A stretch of 11,849 nt of DNA. It comes from CAYVKM01 sp964452045 (GTDB taxonomy: Bacteria > Calditrichota > Calditrichia > RBG-13-44-9). A program made the position numbers and the translations under genes. Of this stretch, positions 1 through 6,083 are shown in pieces; position 1 is the stretch's first letter; the number at the start of each line of letters is the position of its first letter. The notes below the pieces were generated by a model. That model was given only the letters and a program-made list of their open reading frames with translations, had not been told where the DNA came from and made no database searches. The stretch covers positions 1 to 11,849 of the forward strand of contig CAYVKM010000106.1 in assembly GCA_964452045.1 (NCBI GenBank). The letters are read 5' to 3'.

Positions 1-2
1 TG

Positions 3-62
3 ACCCGGGATTTCTCTGATGGACTTTTATCCGCCATCCATCACACAATATTAGGCAGGTAA
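3..62 (+). CDS. possible C-terminal tail of a plus-strand gene (partial)
   Basis: A reading frame is open from the left edge and ends with TAA at 60-62, giving the residues TRDFSDGLLSAIHHTILGR. If real, it is the last 19 residues of a gene entering from the left and convergent with the split gene that ends at 168, the hairpin at 122-145 lying between them. The amphipathic tail recalls C-termini of TPM-domain (DUF477-type) proteins, but this is only an impression from very few residues. A short frame like this can occur by chance, and a minus-strand start at 37 competes for the same bases, so confidence is low. Confidence 0.3.
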   Translation, partial: TRDFSDGLLSAIHHTILGR

Positions 63-114
63 TTTAACTATATTTTGCTCTTATTTAAAGAGAATTTTTA
101 TGCCTCACCTATTT

Positions 115-145
115 TAATAAAAAAGGCAGCCATTTGGCTGCCTTT
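115..145 (-). terminator. intrinsic terminator after the split secreted-protein gene
   Basis: A perfect 10-bp stem (122-131 paired with 136-145, core GGCAGCC/GGCTGCC) has a 4-base loop. On the minus strand it runs directly into a U-rich tract (complement of the A-run around 118-125). It lies 23 bases past the stop codon at 168-170. On the plus strand it is followed only by TTTAATT, so weak two-way termination for a convergent gene is possible. Its core matches the terminator at 9993-10020. Confidence 0.9.
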
Positions 146-167
146 AATTCAGTTACTCCACGGCAGG

Positions 168-1880
168 TTACTTCAGCAACATCATTTTTCGCGACTGAGT
201 GTATTTGCCTGCTTCTATCCGGTTTATGTAGATTCCAGATGCCACAGCATTTCCGGTATCATCTCTGCCATCCCATTGAATTTGATGGGAGCCGGCTGGA
301 TAAGCAGATGAGATTAAAGTCCGTATTTTTCGCCCGGTTATATCATAGATAATCAAATCTACCGTCGATGGTTTTGGAAGATCAAAGGTCAGTGTAGTTG
401 TTGGGTTAAAAGGATTGGGATAGTTCTGGTAAATATGATATTTTTTCGGAAGTATAACCGTATTATTAATATTTCCGGAAGCCAGCAATTCATTGTTCAC
501 TGACGAAACCGGCGAACCAACCAAATGAATGATATTGGGCTTCAGATTGGCAAAAGAGAGAACAAAGCTACCAGTTGACGCAGTCAATGAAGGAATGTTT
601 ACCGAAATTGTGTTGGTTTGACCAGGCATCAATTGCAGATTAAAAATATCCCTTAACTTAAATGAGCGAACCGGGTAGGCAGACAAACCATTCTGCAGGG
701 TTATCCTGAAAATCTCTTCATCAGGATTTATTCCGGTGGTAAAGTTTTTAGTCATATATCCAACTTCAAAATCCAACCTGCCGCCAGCAGATGATAATGA
801 AAATACCGGTGAACTTAACAAGGAATCAAATTGGATATATTTGCCATTATAGGTCATATTGCGAATATCCAGGGCAAGATAACTGTTCCTCTTATCATTC
901 TTAAATACAAAACTTAACCGCTTATCTACCCTTAAAGTATCCTTTCCCCCATCCTCGCTTCCTCCACCACCACCAACTTCATCTCCCGCGGCTACTACCA
1001 GATAGGGTAGAGTTTCCTCCTTGGTCCAGCAAGCCCGGGCAATACCGTTGACAGTGACATTCGGATTCCGGCCTGAACCATATGGGCCAAGATGCCAAAT
1101 TCCTTCTTCATTATGTTTATTATAGATCTGATTATTATACTGATAAAACACGGTAACAACAGGAACAGTATTATATGAAACCGAGGGATGAGCAGAGTTT
1201 TCGCTAATTAGATAGGCATCATAATAGGTAAATCCTGTCACTGGTTTATATTTTATTTTACGACAATACACACAGTTTGTCGGATTTGCTTCGGTAACTC
1301 CCTCAAATGCAAGATAGCCATAGTCACCCTGGGCGCTTAAACTGGGCTGACCAGTATTCGTTAGCATCCAAAGATCTGAACTCGCACATGCCTCTTCAGT
1401 CCATTCCTTCCTGGACCAATCCCAAAATCTGGTATAAATATCTCCTTTATGCTCATAGGCCAGGAAAAAGTTTGTAACACTTATGCCTTTATTATTATCA
1501 ATTGATGGACTGATACCAGGAAAGGTCTGTTCAATATGGACAAAGGAATCGTTGTTTTTCTTATCTTGGGTATGAATTTCGATTTCCTCGGTCTGTTCAT
1601 TCACCAGAGTATAGGTGAAGATTAAATATTTATCTTCATAATAATAGCCTGCTGAAATAACGGGATTTGGTTTGTTATTGACGCTATCATAAATATATTC
1701 CAGAACAACAGCCGTCCAATTCGCCAGGCCAATGGTTTTATAACTGTAACGGAGTTCAAAATAGGTAAAACCATCCACATCCCAAAATGTGGTATAAATA
1801 CAATAGATTTTCCCATTCAATACTGTAATGGAAGGATTAAAGCATTGTCCTTCCGGGCTGGTTCCTGTTCCATCTACCAA
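168..1880 (-). CDS. C-terminal part of a frameshifted secreted protein with T9SS sorting domain
   Basis: This 570-residue frame is the downstream half of a gene whose upstream half is 1874-3430. It has no convincing start of its own: the first possible initiator is TTG at 1880, no signal peptide follows, and the frame is closed by a stop a few codons further upstream. Residues 1-295 continue the sialidase-like or propeller-like repeats begun in the upstream half (SITVLNGKIYCIY and similar strands). A glycine-rich linker (about 301-313) follows, then a beta-rich cohesin-like or Ig-like stretch (about 315-470). The T9SS type-A sorting domain starts at about residue 485 with QNYPNPFNPTTT and ends RKMMLLK. 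Without a signal peptide this fragment could not reach the outer membrane, which argues that it is not an independent gene. With one 5-base repeat unit at 1891-1900 removed, the two halves form one frame of 1085 residues. The substrate or ligand is unknown. Confidence 0.8.
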   Translation of the reverse strand: MVDGTGTSPEGQCFNPSITVLNGKIYCIYTTFWDVDGFTYFELRYSYKTIGLANWTAVVLEYIYDSVNNKPNPVISAGYYYEDKYLIFTYTLVNEQTEEIEIHTQDKKNNDSFVHIEQTFPGISPSIDNNKGISVTNFFLAYEHKGDIYTRFWDWSRKEWTEEACASSDLWMLTNTGQPSLSAQGDYGYLAFEGVTEANPTNCVYCRKIKYKPVTGFTYYDAYLISENSAHPSVSYNTVPVVTVFYQYNNQIYNKHNEEGIWHLGPYGSGRNPNVTVNGIARACWTKEETLPYLVVAAGDEVGGGGGSEDGGKDTLRVDKRLSFVFKNDKRNSYLALDIRNMTYNGKYIQFDSLLSSPVFSLSSAGGRLDFEVGYMTKNFTTGINPDEEIFRITLQNGLSAYPVRSFKLRDIFNLQLMPGQTNTISVNIPSLTASTGSFVLSFANLKPNIIHLVGSPVSSVNNELLASGNINNTVILPKKYHIYQNYPNPFNPTTTLTFDLPKPSTVDLIIYDITGRKIRTLISSAYPAGSHQIQWDGRDDTGNAVASGIYINRIEAGKYTQSRKMMLLK

Positions 1881-3430
1881 TTCTTCAGGCGTCCAGTCCA
1901 GGTTTCACCTCCGTCATCCGAATATGTATACCAGATATTATCAGCATCAAGATAAACGCAGTGGAGGTTACCTTCGGCATCATAGGAGATTCTTCTTCCA
2001 TTATTGGTAGAGGTAGCTTCATAAGTAGCAGAAACCAGATGGCCTTTGTATTTTGCCAATACATTAAAATTTGTCGATGGCGCCAGTGTTCTTGGATTTT
2101 GAGTATTGCCATCTCCCCAATTCAGGAAATTATAATCGACGGTTTTACCGTTGACTGTCTGCTGCTGCGGGGGCGCTTCAAATGTGATCTGGTCTTCTTC
2201 CAAATTTGTAGATGTATATGGTACAGGCTGGTGAACCACGCCATTTACCTTTATCTGTCCGCCGCTGCCGCCGTTTAAGAAATGATTATCGGCAGTAAAG
2301 TTACAGATTCTCCATAACTGTGCCCAATATGTCCCGGGATTTTCAACCGTATGGTTTTCAATTAGTGCAGTATAAAACGAGCCATCCGGTGTAGCCCATT
2401 TTTCTTCACCAGCTTTAAATTCCATATCGTATCCGGCATAATTTTGCTCCCAGGCTTCAAAGTCATGGGTGCTGCCCTGGTCGAAATCAAATCCAACGCC
2501 GGATGGAAATTGCTGATGATTTATATCATAATCTACTTTAACGTAACCACCGTCGTGGCGATTCTTTACCACGATATGCACCGTGGTGACTTCCTCAAAA
2601 TTAGCTGTAATTGTCTGATTGGAGCCTGGTGTGATGGTATGTTCAATAGCACCGCCATCGCTCCAATTCTGGAAACTATAATTTGTATTATTGTTGGTCT
2701 GCGGAGTGTTTGTGCCAATAGTATGCTCTTCTCCGGAATACCAATTAAAAGCGTGTGATGTAGTATAATCATCCCCATCCACATAAAACTGCAAACCCGG
2801 CACATTTGTGCCTATGGTAACCTCGATTGGAATACTATAATCCACTACAATTTGAAAATTATTTAAAATACCCTCACTTTCGTTTTGGTTTTCATCCAAA
2901 CTTAACAAACCCACTTTAATAACATCGATACCCAAATTGGATGCAATCACATTTTTTAACTCATCACTTGGGTCGTTAAAATTTTGGTTATATTCTATAG
3001 CATCCAGGTAAACAAGATTGCTGTTCCCAACAGCCAGCCACAGCGGTTCTGGATCAAAAAATGTATCATAAGGTATACCAACAAGCCTTCCCTGGAAGTT
3101 ATGGATATGTGTTGTTTGGATATAACCTTGAAGATATGCATTGTTTATTTCGGCATTATCGGGAATATCAGACAAATCAAATTCATAGCCGCTTCTATGC
3201 ACATCATCGGTTGTATTTCCCCAAGCAGCCCCATCCAATCTTCCCATACTGTAACTGCCATAACCATAGAACCACCCTCCATTTCCATTATTTGCATCCG
3301 GATCCCAGTAATGAACACTTGAAACGGATTGAACCGGGGTCAATGTGATTGTTGTGGCATCCACAGATGCCGATGAAACAAGAATTAAGCAAATAAGACT
3401 TAAAATCTGGAAATATCTTTTATGTTTCAT
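1874..3430 (-). CDS. N-terminal part of a frameshifted secreted multidomain protein
   Basis: This 518-residue frame starts with a signal peptide (MKHKRYFQ, then a hydrophobic run to about residue 20, cleavage near SVDA/TT). The start is supported by AAGGAG at 3437-3442, six bases from the ATG. Residues about 28-205 contain SGYEFDLSDIPDNAEINNAYL, resembling DNRLRE-type carbohydrate-binding or stalk domains. Residues about 208-290 (YSFQNWSDGG...ITANFE) and about 385-470 (YNFLNWGDGN...NVLAKYKG) look like divergent InlB-B or bacterial repeat domains. The end enters an Asp-box, SDDGGETW (504-511), and then reads seven unrelated residues, TGRLKNW, to a stop. It lacks the T9SS tail, which is encoded in the other frame immediately downstream. 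A role in cell-surface adhesion or carbohydrate binding is inferred from the domain types only. Confidence 0.85.
   Translation of the reverse strand: MKHKRYFQILSLICLILVSSASVDATTITLTPVQSVSSVHYWDPDANNGNGGWFYGYGSYSMGRLDGAAWGNTTDDVHRSGYEFDLSDIPDNAEINNAYLQGYIQTTHIHNFQGRLVGIPYDTFFDPEPLWLAVGNSNLVYLDAIEYNQNFNDPSDELKNVIASNLGIDVIKVGLLSLDENQNESEGILNNFQIVVDYSIPIEVTIGTNVPGLQFYVDGDDYTTSHAFNWYSGEEHTIGTNTPQTNNNTNYSFQNWSDGGAIEHTITPGSNQTITANFEEVTTVHIVVKNRHDGGYVKVDYDINHQQFPSGVGFDFDQGSTHDFEAWEQNYAGYDMEFKAGEEKWATPDGSFYTALIENHTVENPGTYWAQLWRICNFTADNHFLNGGSGGQIKVNGVVHQPVPYTSTNLEEDQITFEAPPQQQTVNGKTVDYNFLNWGDGNTQNPRTLAPSTNFNVLAKYKGHLVSATYEATSTNNGRRISYDAEGNLHCVYLDADNIWYTYSDDGGETWTGRLKNW
1891..1900 (-). other. 5-bp tandem duplication causing the frameshift
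   Basis: On the minus strand the bases read TGGACTGGAC, two direct copies of TGGAC. With both copies the upstream frame ends DDGGETWTGRLKNW. With one copy the reading becomes DDGGETWTPEELVDGTG and runs uninterrupted to the stop at 168, joining the signal-peptide half to the sorting-domain half. The joined length, 3258 bases, is an exact multiple of three. The cause could be replication slippage, a genuine mutation, a phase switch or an assembly error. Confidence 0.9.
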
Positions 3431-3491
3431 TTTCTTCTCCTTATTGAAAGTTGAATTTTGAATAAAGCTGAAAATTGTCTATCTTCCGCAT

Positions 3492-3564
3492 GGCAAATAA
3501 ATAGGGGATAATCAACCTGAAGGTTGATTTCTCTTCGGAGCGAGAATCCCTGCTATTATTTGCC
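3492..3564. promoter_or_regulatory. candidate structured leader with nested inverted repeats
   Basis: The outer arms 3492-3509 and 3546-3564 are inverted repeats (GGCAAATA paired with TATTTGCC plus GGGAT with ATCCC, with small bulges). They enclose a perfect 8-bp hairpin at 3510-3529 with a 4-base loop and a second short hairpin (3530-3533 with 3542-3545). On the plus strand this second hairpin can also form CTC-TTCG-GAG, the stable C(UUCG)G loop. A mutually exclusive pairing also exists between 3540-3546 and 3566-3572 (GCGAGAA with TTCTCGC). The block lies 62 bases upstream of the 3430 start codon and just downstream, in transcription order, of repeat copy 1. It could be a cis-acting RNA leader, a terminator-like device or a palindromic mobile repeat. 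Orientation is uncertain. Confidence 0.5.
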
Positions 3565-3571
3565 TTTCTCG

Positions 3572-3636
3572 CCCGGATGGTGTGCCAGCATCATCCGGGT
3601 ATTCTATAAAGCGCCCACATAGGCACCACCTCCTTT
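3572..3636 (-). repeat. 65-bp intergenic element, copy 1
   Basis: In transcription order it has AAAGGAGGTGGTGCC (3636-3622), an ATG at 3620 opening a 9-codon frame (MWALYRIPG, stop 3593-3591), and a hairpin with an 8-bp GC-rich stem (3572-3579 with 3592-3599). It begins within the stop codon of the lipoprotein gene ending at 3636. It matches copy 2 at 60 of 65 positions with no gaps. The Shine-Dalgarno-like part is about 8 bases before the ATG, an ideal spacing, so the tiny frame could be translated. Confidence 0.85.
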
Positions 3637-4712
3637 CATGGCTTCTTCTGTTTGCCTCTCAGAATTCTGGGGAAATATTCCGGATGCTCTATGACAAATA
3701 CATAGTTATCGTTGCACCATATCCCCCATATATCTCCAAGAACTTCATTTCCGGAATAAACCTCCGCCCAATCAGCACCGTTATAATGATACACTTTGTC
3801 GTAATAGCCACCGGTGAAGATATTGTAGGGTGAACTTCCATAGACTCTCCATAACGCCGCATAGAATTGGGTTTCCCATTCTCCATTTACATACTTTGTT
3901 AATGAATTACCGGTAGGCGAATACAAATTGTTTATATCGGTTCCCCATAAATCCATGCCTATGGTTTCGACAAAGGGAGTAACCCGAACGACAGAGTCGA
4001 TTAATGCAAATTTACTATTATCATATTTGAATAAGTATCTGATAGGCGGTTCAACCGGTTGATTTTCATTATTTACGCCTATCGCAAATATCTCTCCGCA
4101 GTCTAATCCCCAAATTGTCGTGATCAATATGTTTCGACCGGTATTGTACTGAATAAATTGATCGCCATCATATTTGTAGATTAACCCGTGTCTGCTACCA
4201 ATGAAAAGATTCTGCGATGATATTCCCCAAACAGAATAACAATGCTCCAGATCATTGTTATCAATCCTATTCCATGCTCCATCGTAATGCAAAACATAGC
4301 CCTGATAACCAGCAGAACCAACGATCCAGAAATCATTCTCTCCAAAGCCGAATATCTCAGAATATGATGGCCTGTAACCCATTATATTAGTTTCCACATT
4401 CCGCCACTGATTGCCATTCCAATGCCAGATTTGGTATTTGTTCAGGTCGCTGTGACCGACACACCACACGTTGTTCTCATCCGTTCCCCAAATATCTTTG
4501 AGTAAAATCTGGTATGCGTCCGGCGGCGCCAGGGTATCGGCCGTCCATTCAAACTCATGGCTGGGGTAATTGGGATTAACAGTTCCTGTATCGCCTGAAG
4601 TAGAAAGAGGCGATTTATCCCGTTCGCAGCCGTTCCCCATGATAGAAAACACAAGGGAAACGCATACCAAAACAAAAATGGGTAACAGTAATTGATAATA
4701 TCTAGGAAACAT
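3636..4712 (-). CDS. putative lipoprotein, seven-bladed propeller (tandem paralogue B)
   Basis: This 358-residue protein starts with a hydrophobic export signal and a cysteine at residue 29 (SIMGNGC-ERDKSP), consistent with a signal peptidase II site and lipid anchoring, although the lipobox is not canonical. A short linker, PSHEFEW, follows. Seven repeats of about 42 residues come next, each with a [DTSER]-[IVL]-[WFY]-G start, a hydrophobic strand ending near Gly, and a [HK]Y-[DN]-G-x-W turn, for example DIWGTDENNVWCVG and YHYNGADW. Seven such units suggest a closed seven-bladed beta-propeller. No catalytic motif is visible, so the job is unknown; ligand or polysaccharide binding at the cell surface is a guess. 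AGAAGGA at 4719-4725 sits six bases from the ATG. It is a tandem duplicate of the gene at 4845-5924: both ends are nearly identical and the middle differs. Confidence 0.85.
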   Translation of the reverse strand: MFPRYYQLLLPIFVLVCVSLVFSIMGNGCERDKSPLSTSGDTGTVNPNYPSHEFEWTADTLAPPDAYQILLKDIWGTDENNVWCVGHSDLNKYQIWHWNGNQWRNVETNIMGYRPSYSEIFGFGENDFWIVGSAGYQGYVLHYDGAWNRIDNNDLEHCYSVWGISSQNLFIGSRHGLIYKYDGDQFIQYNTGRNILITTIWGLDCGEIFAIGVNNENQPVEPPIRYLFKYDNSKFALIDSVVRVTPFVETIGMDLWGTDINNLYSPTGNSLTKYVNGEWETQFYAALWRVYGSSPYNIFTGGYYDKVYHYNGADWAEVYSGNEVLGDIWGIWCNDNYVFVIEHPEYFPRILRGKQKKP

Positions 4713-4752
4713 TTTTTTTCCTTCTCAAAATAAAACAGAATTTAAATAAACA

Positions 4753-4771
4753 ACTTCTAAAATTTTGAAGT
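4753..4771 (-). promoter_or_regulatory. AU-rich hairpin upstream of lipoprotein B
   Basis: Arms ACTTC and GAAGT (4753-4757, 4767-4771) can pair, with further A-T pairing inside after a T-T mismatch. On the minus strand the hairpin is followed by TTGTTTATTT. The hairpin at 5963-5979 occupies the same position in the paralogous leader but has a different stem sequence, which suggests that the fold rather than the sequence is kept. It could be a weak terminator, attenuator or processing site. Confidence 0.45.
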
Positions 4772-4790
4772 AGCGGTTTCATTCTTTTCG

Positions 4791-4855
4791 CCCGGATGGC
4801 GTGCCAGCATCATCCGGGTATTTTATAAAACGCCCACATAGGCATCATCTCCTTT
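4791..4855 (-). repeat. 65-bp intergenic element, copy 2
   Basis: It has the same layout as copy 1: AAAGGAGATGATGCC (4855-4841), an in-frame ATG at 4839 (and two upstream, at 4848 and 4845) opening MWAFYKIPG with a stop at 4812-4810, and an 8-bp stem (4791-4798 with 4811-4818). Here the purine-rich part is also coding, because the lipoprotein gene stops at 4847-4845 inside the element. The tiny frame therefore overlaps that stop as ATGA and would be translationally coupled. Confidence 0.85.
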
Positions 4856-5924
4856 CCATGTTTTTTTGTTTACCTCTTAATATCTTGGGATAATACTCAA
4901 GGTGTTCAATAACAAATACATAACTATCATTGCACCAAATTCCCCAGATATCTCCAAGAACCTCATTTCCGGAATAAACCTCCGCCCAATCAACACCGTT
5001 ATAGTGATATACCTTATTGTAATAGCCACCGGTGAAGATGTTGTAGGGTGAACTTCCATAGACTCTCCACAACGCCGCATAAAATTGAGTTTCCCATTCT
5101 CCGTTCACATACTTTGTTAATGAATTACCGGTAGGCGAATACAGGTTGTTTATATCGGTTCCCCATAAATCCATGCCTATGGTTTCGACAAAAGGGGCCT
5201 TCCGAACAACTGAATCGATCAATGTAAATTTATCGGTGTCATATTTGAACAAATACCTTATGGGCGGTTCAGCCGGTTGATTATCGTTATTAACACCTAT
5301 GGCAAATATTTCACCGGATTTTAATCCCCATACAGTATTAAACTGAAGATTTTTCCCGGTCCCATACTTCGTAAAATGATCACCGTCATATTGATAAATG
5401 ATACCGTGATTGCATCCAATATAGAGATTTTGAGAAGAGCTTCCCCACAATGACTCACACATTGCCAATTCATTGTTATCCATGCGGTACCAATCGCCAT
5501 CGAAATGCAGAAGATATCCACTATAAATGCTGGTATAGCCGGCTATCCAAAAATCATCTTCCGAAAAACCGAAGATTTCATAATATGAGGGCCGCTCTCC
5601 GATGATGTGGGTTTCCACATTGTTCCACTGAACGCCGTTCCAGTGCCAGATCTGGTATTTGTTCAGGTCGCTGTGACCGACGCACCACACGTTGTTCTCA
5701 TCCGTTCCCCAGATATCTGTCAGTAAAATCTGGTATGCGTCCGGCGGCGCCAGGGTATCGGCTGTCCATTCAAACTCATGGCTGGGGTAATTTGGATCAA
5801 CAGCGCCAGTAACACTCAGTGGGGATTTGTTTCGCTCGCAACTGCCACCGATGACGGAGAGCAAAATGGAAGTGCATGCAAAAATAAAAATGGGTAACAG
5901 GACTTTATAATATTTAGAAAACAT
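4845..5924 (-). CDS. putative lipoprotein, seven-bladed propeller (tandem paralogue A)
   Basis: This 359-residue protein has the same design as the gene at 3636-4712: export signal, cysteine at residue 29 (SVIGGSC-ERNKSP), linker PSHEFEW (47-53), then seven W-G propeller repeats. The last about 110 residues differ from paralogue B at only about six positions and the first blade is also almost the same. Blades 2-4 are clearly diverged (SAGYQGYVLHYDGAWN in B against TSIYSGYLLHFDGDWY here). The gene ends with ...KNMERR because its stop falls inside repeat copy 2, whereas paralogue B stops earlier. AGAAGGA at 5931-5937 lies six bases before the ATG. It is probably anchored in a membrane facing the periplasm or surface; its function is unknown. 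Confidence 0.85.
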   Translation of the reverse strand: MFSKYYKVLLPIFIFACTSILLSVIGGSCERNKSPLSVTGAVDPNYPSHEFEWTADTLAPPDAYQILLTDIWGTDENNVWCVGHSDLNKYQIWHWNGVQWNNVETHIIGERPSYYEIFGFSEDDFWIAGYTSIYSGYLLHFDGDWYRMDNNELAMCESLWGSSSQNLYIGCNHGIIYQYDGDHFTKYGTGKNLQFNTVWGLKSGEIFAIGVNNDNQPAEPPIRYLFKYDTDKFTLIDSVVRKAPFVETIGMDLWGTDINNLYSPTGNSLTKYVNGEWETQFYAALWRVYGSSPYNIFTGGYYNKVYHYNGVDWAEVYSGNEVLGDIWGIWCNDSYVFVIEHLEYYPKILRGKQKNMERR

Positions 5925-5962
5925 TTTTTTTCCTTCTCAAAATAAATTTGAACTTAAATAAA

Positions 5963-5979
5963 CAAAATCAACGATTTTG
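5963..5979 (-). promoter_or_regulatory. AU-rich hairpin upstream of lipoprotein A
   Basis: The 7-bp inverted repeat CAAAATC / GATTTTG with a 3-base loop is followed on the minus strand by TTTATTTAA. It is positioned like the hairpin at 4753-4771 relative to the upstream repeat element and the downstream start codon. It could act as a weak terminator or attenuator inside the lipoprotein operon, or as an RNA processing site; its stability is low. Confidence 0.45.
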
Positions 5980-6002
5980 CGATGGCGATTTCATTCTTTT
6001 CA

Positions 6003-6067
6003 CCCGGATGGCGTGCCAGCATCATCCGGGTATTCTATAAAACAAGCATATAGGCATCACCTCCTTT
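6003..6067 (-). repeat. 65-bp intergenic element, copy 3
   Basis: It begins AAAGGAGGTGATGCC (6067-6053). The first 12 bases, AAAGGAGGTGAT, are the exact complement of the usual bacterial 16S rRNA 3' end. The hairpin stem is 6003-6010 with 6023-6030. It matches copy 2 at 59 of 65 positions. Four clustered substitutions replace the WAFY-type peptide of the other copies by a start at 6049 followed by only MLVL and a stop, so the peptide is not conserved while the ribosome-binding part and the hairpin are. It lies between the lipoprotein genes at 6084-7454 and 4845-5924. Confidence 0.85.
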
Positions 6068-6083
6068 GATAAAAATTTGGATG

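Noticed and set aside
1..37. Minus-strand start at 37 (MADKSPSEKSRV) open to the left edge
   Set aside because: No ribosome-binding site or promoter precedes it, and only 12 residues are visible. The plus-strand tail ending at 62 fits the convergent terminator slightly better, though neither is secure.
3572..6067. CRISPR-like array from repeated short sequences
   Set aside because: Only three copies exist, spaced about 1.2 kb apart with whole genes between them.
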